A stretch of 64,000 bases of DNA from Streptomyces canus (GTDB lineage Bacteria > Actinomycetota > Actinomycetes > Streptomycetales > Streptomycetaceae). The DNA is taken from positions 8,556,001 to 8,620,000 of the forward strand of contig NZ_CP107989.1 of the NCBI RefSeq assembly GCF_041435015.1, given 5' to 3'. The notes beneath the pieces were generated by a model. That model saw only the letters and a list, made by a program, of their open reading frames with translations, did no database searches and was not told the DNA's origin. Positions 1-7,425 of the stretch are shown here, piece by piece. How positions within the stretch are numbered: the first letter of the stretch is position 1; every line of letters starts with the position of its first letter. Both the position numbers and the translations under genes were made by a program.

Positions 1-254
1 CCGGCCCGCTGGAGATGTGGGAGTGGCGGATGATGCCGGGCGAGAGCAGCCGGTCGGATCCGCACCCCGCCGGGACGGTCGAGATCCTGCACGTCACGGA
101 GGGCGAGATGACCCTGACCGTCGACGGTGTCGAGCACCGGGTCGCCGCCGGGGCGAGCGTCACCTTCGAGGCCAACGCCGAGCACGTGTACGCCAATCAG
201 GGCGACGTTCCCGCGCAGTGGATGCTGGCCGTCTCGGTGCCGGCCGTGCCATGA
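1..254 (+). CDS. Cupin-domain C-terminus of a regulator (5' end outside window)
   Basis: The frame is open from the window edge, so the start lies upstream. The visible ~83 residues form a double-stranded beta-helix cupin with a PHPAGTVEILHV strand, a turn around VDGVEHRV, and YANQGD near the end. Cupins of this type usually follow an N-terminal XRE helix-turn-helix in small-molecule-sensing repressors; that half is not visible, so the regulator assignment is inference. The next gene is a YbaK-type deacylase on the same strand 20 bp downstream, a common pairing in actinomycetes. A free-standing cupin is the alternative. Confidence 0.6.
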   Translation, partial: GPLEMWEWRMMPGESSRSDPHPAGTVEILHVTEGEMTLTVDGVEHRVAAGASVTFEANAEHVYANQGDVPAQWMLAVSVPAVP

Positions 255-262
255 GCGGCTGT

Positions 263-274
263 TAGCGTGCCGCC
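263..274 (+). promoter_or_regulatory. -10 element of a probable leaderless promoter
   Basis: TAGCGT (263-268) is followed by 6 nt and then the ATG of the YbaK-like gene. There is no Shine-Dalgarno sequence and no convincing -35. Transcription would start at or next to the start codon. The -10 sits just after the stop of the upstream gene. Confidence 0.45.
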
Positions 275-832
275 ATGGACGCACCCATCGGACACTTCGA
301 CCACGCCACCCCCGCCCCCGCCGCCCTCGACGAGCTGACCCGCCCGGTCGCCGATGCCGTACGGCACTGGAGCGGCAGCGTCCCCGCCGAGCAGATCGTG
401 TACGTCGACACCGACCCGCGGTGGGCCGACACCGCGGTCTTCGTCGAGCACTACGGCAGGGAGCTCCTCGAGCGGTCGGCGAACTGCGTGGTCGTCGCGG
501 GCAAGCGCGGTGGCGAGAGCACCCTCGCCGCGTGCGTGGTGCTCTCCACCACCCGGGTCGACGTCAACGGGGTCGTCCGCCGCCAACTCGGCGCCCGCAA
601 GGCCTCGTTCGCCTCGATGGACACGGCCACGGGGGAGACCGGCATGGAGTACGGCGGCATCACCCCGATCGGACTCCCCGGCGACTGGCCGCTGTTGGTC
701 GACTCGGCCGTGGTCGATCTCCCGTACGTCCTGGTCGGCAGCGGGCGGCGACGGGGAAAGCTACTGGTCCCGGGGAAGGCGTTCGCGGAACTGCCGGGCG
801 CGGTGGCACTTGAGGGACTCGGCATCGCCTGA
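275..832 (+). CDS. YbaK/EbsC-type aminoacyl-tRNA deacylase
   Basis: A 185-residue member of the YbaK / prolyl-tRNA-editing superfamily, which hydrolyses mischarged aminoacyl-tRNA in trans in the cytoplasm. Family landmarks are visible: the central GARKASFA segment, carrying the lysine expected at the editing site, and TGMEYGGITPIGLP, matching the conserved glycine/proline-rich substrate loop. Length is close to the usual 150-180 residues. The ATG is chosen because the TAGCGT -10 lies 6 nt upstream. The specificity (Cys-tRNAPro, Ala-tRNAPro or other) cannot be read from the sequence. Confidence 0.75.
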   Translation: MDAPIGHFDHATPAPAALDELTRPVADAVRHWSGSVPAEQIVYVDTDPRWADTAVFVEHYGRELLERSANCVVVAGKRGGESTLAACVVLSTTRVDVNGVVRRQLGARKASFASMDTATGETGMEYGGITPIGLPGDWPLLVDSAVVDLPYVLVGSGRRRGKLLVPGKAFAELPGAVALEGLGIA

Positions 833-857
833 CCGGGTCGGAGGGCTCTGATCTCGG

Positions 858-897
858 GTCTCGGGCCGGGGGTTCTGGTCTCGGGCCGGGGGGTCTG
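858..897. repeat. Two-copy 20-bp tandem repeat between convergent genes
   Basis: GGTCTCGGGCCGGGGGTTCT and a near-identical copy abut directly (one difference). Degenerate half-copies lie on each side (GATCTCGG before, GCTCTCGG and GCTCTCAGG after). It fills the gap between the YbaK-like gene and the cation efflux gene, which run toward each other. No clean terminator hairpin is seen in it. Confidence 0.6.
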
Positions 898-924
898 CTC
901 TCGGACCAGTGGTGGCCCCTGCTC

Positions 925-2001
925 TCAGGCCGGCGCGTGGTGGGCGAGGATGTGATGGGGGTCCGCCTCGCCCGGGACCGGGGCCGGGTCGGCGTGTACC
1001 AGGGCTGCTGTGAGGCGGGGGACCGCGTGCAGCAGGGCGTGTTCGGCCTCGACGGCGACCTCGTGCGACTGGCGCACCGTCATCTCCCCGTCCACCACGA
1101 CCGCCACCTCCGCCCGCAGCCGGTGCCCGATCCAGCGCAGCCTCAACTCGGCGACCCCGCACACCCCTTCGACCTCCCGCAGCGCGCCCTCGGCCCGGTC
1201 CACCAGCTCCGGGTCGACGGCGTCCAGCACGCGCCGGAACACCTCGCGTGCCGCGTCCCGCAGCACCAGTGTGATCGCGGCGGTGATCGCCAACCCCACG
1301 ATCGGGTCGGCGAGTTGCCAGCCCAGGGCCGAGCCGCCGGCCCCGATGAGCACGGCCAGTGAGGTGAACCCGTCGGTGCGGGCGTGCAGTCCGTCCGCCA
1401 CCAGGGCGGCCGAACCGATGTCCCGACCCACCCGGATGCGGTAGCGGGCGACCCACTCGTTGCCCGCGAAGCCCACCAGCGCGGCCGCGGCGACCGCCGG
1501 GACGTGCGTCACGGGACGCGGATCCAGCAGCCGGTCGATCGCCGCCCACCCCGCGAAGGCCGCGCTCGCGGCGATCGTCAGCACGATCACGAGGCCCGCG
1601 AGATCCTCGGCACGGCCGTAGCCGTACGTGAAACGGCGGGTGGCCGCCCGCCGGCCCAGCACGAAGGCGATGCCCAGCGGTACGGCGGTCAGCGCGTCCG
1701 CCGCGTTGTGCACCGTGTCGCCGAGCAGCGCGACGGACCCGGACACGGCCACCACGACCGCCTGCATCAGAGCCGTGACACCCAGCACCGCCAGCGAGAC
1801 CCACAGGGCGCGCATGCCGCGGGCGGAGGACTCCAGCGCGGAGTCGAGTTTGTCGGCGGTCTCGTGGGAGTGAGGGGTGAGGACGTGCGCCAGGCGATGG
1901 CGGAGTCCGTGGCGTCCGTGCTCGTGCCCATGCGGGTCATCGTGGTCGTGGTCGTGGTCGTGGCCATGACCGTGACCGTGACCGTGCTCGTGGTTGATCA
2001 C
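925..2001 (-). CDS. His-rich CDF-family cation efflux transporter
   Basis: Cation diffusion facilitator (CzcD/ZitB type) exporting divalent metals such as Zn2+ by proton antiport. The N-terminus is a metal-binding tail of alternating His with Gly, Asp and Glu (about residues 2-30). About six membrane segments follow, with the paired acidic sites GDTVHNAADA in TM2 and DGLHARTDG in TM5, then a soluble C-terminal domain. A GTG start is preferred because GGGAAGGGG lies 7 nt upstream; an ATG 54 bp further upstream would run into the divergent ArsR operator. The adjacent divergent ArsR gene suggests metal-induced expression. Confidence 0.85.
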   Translation of the reverse strand: MINHEHGHGHGHGHDHDHDHDDPHGHEHGRHGLRHRLAHVLTPHSHETADKLDSALESSARGMRALWVSLAVLGVTALMQAVVVAVSGSVALLGDTVHNAADALTAVPLGIAFVLGRRAATRRFTYGYGRAEDLAGLVIVLTIAASAAFAGWAAIDRLLDPRPVTHVPAVAAAALVGFAGNEWVARYRIRVGRDIGSAALVADGLHARTDGFTSLAVLIGAGGSALGWQLADPIVGLAITAAITLVLRDAAREVFRRVLDAVDPELVDRAEGALREVEGVCGVAELRLRWIGHRLRAEVAVVVDGEMTVRQSHEVAVEAEHALLHAVPRLTAALVHADPAPVPGEADPHHILAHHAPA

Positions 2002-2058
2002 GTGGTACCCCTTCCCGTGCACGCGGTGGTGGACGTACCCCGCCCACGGAGCCATTAT

Positions 2059-2074
2059 GTGCGTATGAGCGCAC
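2059..2074. promoter_or_regulatory. Candidate ArsR operator over the regulator start codon
   Basis: GTGCG-TATGAG-CGCAC is a perfect 5-bp inverted repeat with a 6-bp spacer in the 63-bp gap between the efflux gene and the ArsR gene. It contains the ArsR ATG (2065). ArsR/SmtB regulators typically bind such short dyads overlapping promoters and starts. Function is inferred from position. Confidence 0.5.
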
Positions 2075-2424
2075 GCATGCACCTATCAACTGCGCACGAT
2101 GCGCACCCGCGCACCTCCGGCGAGGAACAGTTCGCCCTGGCCGCCGAGATCCTCGCCCTGCTCGGCGACCGCACCCGCCTCACCCTCCTCCACGCCCTGA
2201 CCGGGGGAGAGGCCGACGTCACGACCCTCACGGAGGCGTGCGGAGCGGCCCGGCCGGCCGTCAGCCAGCACCTTGCGCGACTCAGGCTGGCCGGGCTGGT
2301 GAACACGCGCAAAGAGGGGCGCCGGGTGATCTACGCCCTGCGTGACGGACACCTGCGCCGCCTCGTCGACGAGGCCCTGAACGTGGCCGACCACCGTCTC
2401 AGCGACCGGCCGGTGCACGACTGA
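2065..2424 (+). CDS. ArsR/SmtB-family metal-responsive repressor
   Basis: A 119-residue winged-helix regulator: EEQFALAAEILALLGDRTRLTLLHAL opens the domain, ACGAARPAVSQHLARLRLAGLV is the recognition helix region, and RRVIYAL is the wing. His residues occur near both ends (MHLSTAHDAH at the start, VADHRL near the end), which suits an alpha5/N-terminal metal site of the Zn/Ni/Co sensors. It is divergent from the CDF exporter, so it probably represses that gene and itself until metal binds. An alternative start is the ATG 12 bp downstream. Confidence 0.85.
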   Translation: MSARMHLSTAHDAHPRTSGEEQFALAAEILALLGDRTRLTLLHALTGGEADVTTLTEACGAARPAVSQHLARLRLAGLVNTRKEGRRVIYALRDGHLRRLVDEALNVADHRLSDRPVHD

Positions 2425-2428
2425 GACG

Positions 2429-3646
2429 TCAGTACGTGGCCGCCGTACCGAGGTACTGCTCCGCGAAGGCCGCGGCGGCGGCAGGCGAGGTGAACAGGCG
2501 GCGGAGGCGGGCGAAGGTGGTGCCCGCGCGGTACTCGTCGCCCGACGACGTGCCGTGGTAGACCTCGGAGAGCCACTGCGAGAACTCCTGGTAGTCCCAC
2601 ACACGCCGCAGACAGGCCTCCGAGTAGCCGTCCAGGCCGCTGCCGTCGTCCTTGCCGAGGTAGGCGACGAGCGCGTCGCCGAGCAGGAAGGCGTCGTGCA
2701 GGGCGAGGTTCATGCCCTTCGCCGCTATGGGCGCGGTGAGGTGGGCGGAGTCCCCGGCGAGGAAGAGCCTGCCGAACGTCATGGGCTCGACCACGTAGTT
2801 GTGCATGTCCAGGACGCGCTTCTCGATCAGCCGGCCCTCGGTGAGCGGTGGGGTGCCGTCCGCGCCCAGGCGCTGTTGGAGTTCGGCCCAGACGCGGTCG
2901 TGGGACCAGTTCTCGGGGTCGTCGCCCGGCGGGCACTCCAGGTAGTAGCGGGTCACCTCGGGGCTGCGGGCCATGTGCCCGGCGAAACCGCTCGGGTGGA
3001 TGCCGAACAGGACGCAGTCGGAGGACGGCGGCGCCTCGGCGAGCAGCGCCAGCCAGCCGATGCCGTAGTCGTGCCGGGCGATGGTCGTGGTCTCGGGGAG
3101 GACGGTGCGGGTCACCCCCCGGGCCCCGTCGCAGCCCGCCACGAACTCGCAACCGACCAGCTGTCGTTCGCCCGTGCCGGCATCGGTGTACGACACCGAC
3201 GGCCGGGACGTCTCCAGGTCGTGCAGCTGGATGTCCCGCACGCCGAAGCGGATCTCGCCGCCCCGGACGTCGGCGTACTCGCGCACCAGGTCCGTCACCA
3301 ACAGCGGCTGCGGATACACGAAGTGGTGCTGTCCCGTCAGCTCGCCGTAGGCGAAGCGGAAGCGCTCGCCGGCGAAGCGGAACTCGCACTCGGTGTGCAA
3401 CTGGGCGCGCTCCAGCAGGGTGTCGGCGAGGCCGCGCCGCTGGAGACCGCGTACGGCCCACTCCTCGATGACGCCCGCCCGCGGCCGCTGCTCGATGAAC
3501 TCGCGGGTCTCCGCCTCCAGCACGAGGCAGTCCACGCCCGCGGCTCGCAGGATGTTGCCGATGGTGAGTCCGGCGGGTCCGGCGCCGACGACTACGACCG
3601 GAAAGCGTTGTGGGGCAGCGGAGTTGGAGGGGGAGGCGGAGGTCAC
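2429..3646 (-). CDS. pobA: 4-hydroxybenzoate 3-monooxygenase
   Basis: Class A flavoprotein hydroxylase converting 4-hydroxybenzoate plus NAD(P)H and O2 to protocatechuate, feeding the beta-ketoadipate pathway. The 405 residues carry the FAD dinucleotide fold VVVGAGPAGL near residue 20, the AGCDGARG motif of aromatic hydroxylases mid-protein, and GRLFLAGDSAHLTAP contacting FAD ribose. Length matches bacterial PobA (~390-400). No PobR regulator or protocatechuate genes are nearby, so here it stands alone between a metal-efflux pair and an APC permease. Other aromatic substrates are possible but less likely. Confidence 0.85.
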   Translation of the reverse strand: MTSASPSNSAAPQRFPVVVVGAGPAGLTIGNILRAAGVDCLVLEAETREFIEQRPRAGVIEEWAVRGLQRRGLADTLLERAQLHTECEFRFAGERFRFAYGELTGQHHFVYPQPLLVTDLVREYADVRGGEIRFGVRDIQLHDLETSRPSVSYTDAGTGERQLVGCEFVAGCDGARGVTRTVLPETTTIARHDYGIGWLALLAEAPPSSDCVLFGIHPSGFAGHMARSPEVTRYYLECPPGDDPENWSHDRVWAELQQRLGADGTPPLTEGRLIEKRVLDMHNYVVEPMTFGRLFLAGDSAHLTAPIAAKGMNLALHDAFLLGDALVAYLGKDDGSGLDGYSEACLRRVWDYQEFSQWLSEVYHGTSSGDEYRAGTTFARLRRLFTSPAAAAAFAEQYLGTAATY

Positions 3647-3733
3647 CCGAACATTATGTCGGTGCCCTGCGGAGGGTGGGAGTGGTGCCGGGGCGCCGCC
3701 ACACGCGGAGGCGCCCCGTCCGTACTGCTTTCC

Positions 3734-5371
3734 TCAGTGCGCGGCCGCCTCGGTGACGACGACCTCGTCGATGCTCCGCTCGATGTCCTCGGGTCGGGAG
3801 GCGGTCGCCTTGGCCCAGTAGTAGATCACCAGGGAGAAGGCGGTGACGACCAGCATGTCCCACCACAGGCCCAGATGCCCCTGGCCGCCGAAGCCGCCCT
3901 GCCAGGAGATCAGACCGAGACCCAGCAGGTAGACCGGCAGCCACTGTGCGGCCTTCCAGTCGAGCCGGGGCGCGTCGGGCAGTCCGGCGGCCACCGCGTA
4001 CCAGGCGTACACGCCGAGCAGCAGGTATCCGAGGACGATGGCCACCCCGAGCCGCCACAGGGTGTCCCAACCCGCCCAGTAGATGATCAGGTTGGCCACC
4101 ACGAAGGACAGCGGGGCGATCACCTTGCCGGCGGGGAGCCGGTACGGGCGCTCCAGGTGGGGCAGCCGCTCGGCGAACACGCCGTACGCGAGCGGCGCGC
4201 CGGCGTACATGAGGACGCTCGCCGAGGTGATGAAGCCGACCAGTTCCTGCCAGCTGGGGAAGGGCAGGAAGCAGACCACGCCCGTCACGAAGGACATGAT
4301 CAGGCCGAACCACGGCACGCCCCGCCGGTCGGTGCGGGCGAACACCTTCGGCGCGTAGCCGTTCTTGGCCAGACCGAAGGAGACGCGGGAGGTCGCGGTC
4401 GTGTAGATCAAGCCGGTGCCGCCGGGGGAGATCACCGCGTCGAGGTAGAGCACCGCGCTCAGCCAGCCGAGGCCCACGAGGGTCGCAAGGCCGGCCCAGG
4501 GCCCGCTGATGCCCTCGAAGTTCAGCTTCGCCCAGCCGTGGGCGAAGGCGGAGTGCGGGAGGGCGGCGATGAACACCAGTTGGAGCAGGACGTAGATGAC
4601 GGCGCCGATCGCGACCGAGCCGAGGGTCGCCCGGGGCAGGTCCCGCTTCGGGTCACGGCTCTCGCCGGCGAGCTGGATCGCCTGCTCGAAGCCCAGCAGC
4701 GCGAAGATGATGCCGCTGGAACTGATCGCGCTCAGCACGCCCTTGGCGCCGAACGGCGCGAAGCCCTCCGAAGTGAAGTTGCCCGGATGGAAGTTGCCGA
4801 CCGCGATGACGAAGATGGCGATGAGTGGCACCGCTATCTTCCACCAGGTGGCCGCGCTGTTGGTGAACGCGAGCACCCGGACGCCGAAGAAGTTCACGGC
4901 CACGAACACGGCCATGAGAAACACGGCGACCGCGAGACCACTGGTGGTGAGTGTGCCGTCGGCGTGCTGGAAGCCTTGCGCCCAACTCCAGTGCCCGGCG
5001 TACCCGATCATCGCCTCGACCTCGATCGGCGCCACGGTCGCCGCCTGGAGCCACGAGAACCAGCCGAAGGACATTCCTGCCAGGCCGCCGAACGCGTAGT
5101 GCGGATAGCGTGCCGTACCGCCCGCCACCGGGAACATGCCGCCCAGTTCGGCGTGCACCAGGGCCAGCAGGACAATGGCGACCGCGCCGATGATCCACGA
5201 GATGATCGCCGCGGGGCCGGCCATGACGACCGCCTTTTCGGCGCCGTAGAGCCAGCCGGAGCCGATGATGGACCCCACCGAGGCCCACATGAGCCCGATC
5301 AGCCCCACGTCCCGCCGCAGGCCGCCGCCCGGCTTTCCCTTTGTCTCAGGTGCTGAATCGACGCTTACCAT
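3734..5371 (-). CDS. APC-superfamily amino acid/amine permease
   Basis: A 545-residue integral membrane protein with about 12-14 hydrophobic segments. The first segment has the APC signature GLMWASVGSIIGSGWLYG, followed by AELGGMFPVAGG, and GFEQAIQLAGESRDPKRDLPRA is the conserved TM6-TM7 loop. The family transports amino acids or polyamines with protons; the substrate cannot be read from sequence. It is the only gene on its transcript as far as spacing shows. Its 5' flank is unusually AT-rich and carries two inverted repeats. Confidence 0.85.
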   Translation of the reverse strand: MVSVDSAPETKGKPGGGLRRDVGLIGLMWASVGSIIGSGWLYGAEKAVVMAGPAAIISWIIGAVAIVLLALVHAELGGMFPVAGGTARYPHYAFGGLAGMSFGWFSWLQAATVAPIEVEAMIGYAGHWSWAQGFQHADGTLTTSGLAVAVFLMAVFVAVNFFGVRVLAFTNSAATWWKIAVPLIAIFVIAVGNFHPGNFTSEGFAPFGAKGVLSAISSSGIIFALLGFEQAIQLAGESRDPKRDLPRATLGSVAIGAVIYVLLQLVFIAALPHSAFAHGWAKLNFEGISGPWAGLATLVGLGWLSAVLYLDAVISPGGTGLIYTTATSRVSFGLAKNGYAPKVFARTDRRGVPWFGLIMSFVTGVVCFLPFPSWQELVGFITSASVLMYAGAPLAYGVFAERLPHLERPYRLPAGKVIAPLSFVVANLIIYWAGWDTLWRLGVAIVLGYLLLGVYAWYAVAAGLPDAPRLDWKAAQWLPVYLLGLGLISWQGGFGGQGHLGLWWDMLVVTAFSLVIYYWAKATASRPEDIERSIDEVVVTEAAAH

Positions 5372-5433
5372 AAATTAAGGGGCCTCTCACGAATTACACA
5401 CATTTGCTGTGTGGGCGGCCCCAGATTACGAAT

Positions 5434-5460
5434 CAACCGCCTTTGGGCTAAAGGCGGTTG
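5434..5460. terminator. 11-bp hairpin upstream of the APC permease
   Basis: CAACCGCCTTT and AAAGGCGGTTG form a perfect stem around a 5-nt loop. On the minus strand it follows the CoA-binding gene stop by about 60 nt and precedes the APC permease, so it may terminate the former or act in the leader of the latter. There is no U-tract. Confidence 0.5.
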
Positions 5461-5484
5461 TCGCATATTTGACTTCTTGGCGGG

Positions 5485-5512
5485 GAATTCCTTGCGAGTG
5501 TTTCAGGAATTC
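5485..5512. repeat. 8-bp inverted repeat GAATTCCT/AGGAATTC
   Basis: Perfect 8-bp arms separated by 12 nt, in an AT-rich gap that is atypical for this GC-rich genome. It lies just 3' of the CoA-binding gene on the minus strand. It could be a protein-binding dyad or a weak hairpin. Confidence 0.4.
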
Positions 5513-5522
5513 GGGAAAGACA

Positions 5523-5930
5523 TCAGTGCAGGCGGGGGATCTCGATCGCCGGGCACCGGTCCATGACCATGTCGAGGCCGGCGGCGCGGGTCCGGTCGTA
5601 GGCCGCCTCGTCGATGACGTCCAACTGGAACCAGACGGCCTTCGCGCCCTTGGTCACGGCCTCGTCGGCGACCGCTCCCGCGAGGTCGCTGTTCACGAAC
5701 ACGTCGACCACGTCCACGTCGAAGGGAATGTCCGAGAGGGAGGCGTACCCCTGCTCGCCGTGCACCGTCTCCGCCTTGGGGTGGACCGGTACGATCCGCT
5801 TGCCGTGGCGCTGGAGCACCTCGGCGACCCCGTAGGCCGCGCGCCGCTGGTTCGACGACAGGCCCACGATCGCCCAGGTGTCGCCGAGCTCGGTGAGGAT
5901 CCTGCGGACAATTGCTGAGTCGCCGTACAC
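5523..5930 (-). CDS. CoA-binding (CoA_binding_2 / YccU-type) protein
   Basis: A 135-residue single Rossmann domain: TWAIVGLSSNQRRAAYGVAEVLQRHG is the nucleotide-binding turn and first helix, PVHPKAETVHGEQGYASLSDIP follows, and KAVWFQLDVIDEAAYDRTRAAGLDMVMDRCPAIE ends with the conserved DRCP motif of this family. Family members bind CoA; no enzymatic activity is established. A GTG start is chosen because AAGGAG lies 7 nt upstream. It stands divergent from the CysRS-like gene. Confidence 0.8.
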   Translation of the reverse strand: MYGDSAIVRRILTELGDTWAIVGLSSNQRRAAYGVAEVLQRHGKRIVPVHPKAETVHGEQGYASLSDIPFDVDVVDVFVNSDLAGAVADEAVTKGAKAVWFQLDVIDEAAYDRTRAAGLDMVMDRCPAIEIPRLH

Positions 5931-5958
5931 GTTCGGCTCCTTGCTCTGGATGCGAGGA

Positions 5959-5977
5959 CTGTTCTGAGCGGGAACAG
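5959..5977. promoter_or_regulatory. CTGTTC/GAACAG dyad in a divergent promoter region
   Basis: Perfect 6-bp arms with a 7-bp spacer, 28 bp upstream of the CoA-binding gene in the ~195-bp divergent region. A binding site for an unidentified regulator is possible. The 6-bp arms are short enough to occur by chance. Confidence 0.25.
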
Positions 5978-6113
5978 CCGTCGGGTGCGGTTGATTCCGG
6001 GCGGCGGAGAGGGGAGAGCGTCAGAGGCCCGGCCAAGGCGGGCACGGTTGGTTGAATCCCGTACCCGTGTCCGGAATACCGGTCAGTCACCTGCGCGGAG
6101 CCCTCCGTCCGCC

Positions 6114-6125
6114 TACGCTCGCCCC
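6114..6125 (+). promoter_or_regulatory. -10 element of a probable leaderless promoter
   Basis: TACGCT (6114-6119) is followed by 6 nt and a GTG start. There is no Shine-Dalgarno sequence. Confidence 0.4.
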
Positions 6126-6842
6126 GTGCTGCGCATCACCGACGCCCGAACCGGCCGCCCCGTGGACGCCGTCCCCGCCCGCAGGGGCCTGACCCGAGTC
6201 GAAGCCCATGTACGGGGCTACGACCTCTCCGCCCTCCGAGTCCTGCTCGTCGCCGACCTCCTCGCCAGGGCCCTGGAGATCGGCGGCACGCCCGTGTGGG
6301 CGCTGCTCACCGGCGATCGCGAACAGGCGGAGCTGCACGCGGCCGCCGCCGCCCTGGGCATCCGGCCCTTCGAGGACCGCCGGGACGTCGGACCCGGGTG
6401 GGGCGAGTCCCAGGTCGTCCATGTGGTGGGTGCGGACGGTGCTGCCCCGGACGGCGTACGGGTCGCCGTCGCGCCCGTCGAGACGCCGGACCTTCCGGAG
6501 GGCGCCGACCCCGCCGTGGTCCGCCTCGCCCTGCTCGTCCCGCCCCGGAGTACGCCCGCACGGCTCGACGAGGCGATCCTGGGCGAGGCCCACGACACCC
6601 TCGTACGCTGGCGCCGGGCCGTCTCCGCCTGGGCACGGCATCCGTCACGGCCCGTCCCCGACAAGGTGCGCGGACGGCTCCGTACCGCCTGGGAGGACGA
6701 CCTGGACGTACCCGAGGTGTTGAGGGTGCTGCGGTGGGTCGAGGACTCGGACCTGCCGGAGGGCGCCCGCTTCGAGACGTACGCCCACGCGGACCGGTTG
6801 CTCGGACTCGAACTCACCCGCGACCTGGGATCCCCGGCATGA
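6126..6842 (+). CDS. Cysteinyl-tRNA-synthetase-like pseudoenzyme
   Basis: A 238-residue protein resembling a shortened class I CysRS/MshC. The opening LRITDARTGRPVDAVPARRG resembles the LRLYDT...F.P...G start of CysRS. The following Rossmann half (RVLLVADLLARALEIGG) matches the segment after the HIGH motif, and RTAWEDDLDVPEVLRVLRWV resembles the C-terminal F..ALDDDLNTP.AL helix. The zinc Cys, HIGH and KMSKS motifs are all absent, so aminoacylation is unlikely. A GTG start is chosen for its -10 6 nt upstream. Its end overlaps sixA by 4 bp, so the two are translationally coupled. Homology is by eye; function is unknown. Confidence 0.55.
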   Translation: MLRITDARTGRPVDAVPARRGLTRVEAHVRGYDLSALRVLLVADLLARALEIGGTPVWALLTGDREQAELHAAAAALGIRPFEDRRDVGPGWGESQVVHVVGADGAAPDGVRVAVAPVETPDLPEGADPAVVRLALLVPPRSTPARLDEAILGEAHDTLVRWRRAVSAWARHPSRPVPDKVRGRLRTAWEDDLDVPEVLRVLRWVEDSDLPEGARFETYAHADRLLGLELTRDLGSPA

Positions 6843-7381
6843 CGGCGCGCACCGGAGCGGGCCCGCTGCGCCGCCTGGTCGTGCTGAGACACGCCAAGTC
6901 CGCCTGGCCCGAGGGCGTCGCCGACCATGACCGCCCACTGGGACCCCGCGGCCGCCGGGACGCGCCCGAGGCGGGCCGTGCTCTCGCCGCCTCCGACCTG
7001 CTCCCCGACCTCGCCCTGTGCTCCACCGCCGTACGCGCCAGGCAGACCTGGGAGCTGGCGTCCGCCCAGTGGGGCACCCCACCGCCGGTGCGCCTGGACC
7101 CGGAGCTGTACGGGGCCGACGTACCGGAGCTGCTGGCGACCGTGCACGAGACGCCTCCCCAGGTCGTGACGCTGCTCCTGGTCGGACACAACCCCGGTCT
7201 GGAGGAGCTCGTCCTCTCGCTGGCCGGGGACGGCCTCGACGACGCGCTGGACCAGGTGCGGGTGAAGTTCCCGACCTCGGCGATCGCGGTGCTGAGCTGG
7301 CACGGCATGTCCTGGCGGGCCCTGGAGCCGGGGACGGCGCTGCTCACGTCCGTGATGGTGCCGCGGGGCAGGATGCGATGA
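6839..7381 (+). CDS. sixA: SixA-type phosphohistidine phosphatase
   Basis: A histidine-phosphatase (phosphoglycerate-mutase-fold) protein of 180 residues. RLVVLRHAKSAWPEG carries the phospho-accepting His in an RH motif, STAVRARQTWELA follows, and LLVGHNPGLEELV contains the second catalytic His. SixA dephosphorylates phosphohistidine on signalling or PTS proteins; its partner here is unknown. Its ATG overlaps the CysRS-like gene stop (ATGA), so the two proteins are made together. Some family members act on small molecules, so the substrate is open. Confidence 0.8.
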   Translation: MTARTGAGPLRRLVVLRHAKSAWPEGVADHDRPLGPRGRRDAPEAGRALAASDLLPDLALCSTAVRARQTWELASAQWGTPPPVRLDPELYGADVPELLATVHETPPQVVTLLLVGHNPGLEELVLSLAGDGLDDALDQVRVKFPTSAIAVLSWHGMSWRALEPGTALLTSVMVPRGRMR

Positions 7382-7413
7382 GCCCGCCCGTCGGGACGCC
7401 CGCGCCGACGGAT

Positions 7414-7425
7414 TAGGCTGACCGG
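7414..7425 (+). promoter_or_regulatory. -10 element of a probable leaderless promoter
   Basis: TAGGCT (7414-7419) then 6 nt then the ATG of the IMPACT-family gene, with no ribosome binding site. Confidence 0.45.

Noticed and set aside
2555..5356. A 933-codon open frame on the plus strand
   Set aside because: It is antisense to pobA and the APC permease. Its product is rich in Arg, Gly, His and Asp with no domains, a typical GC-rich shadow frame.
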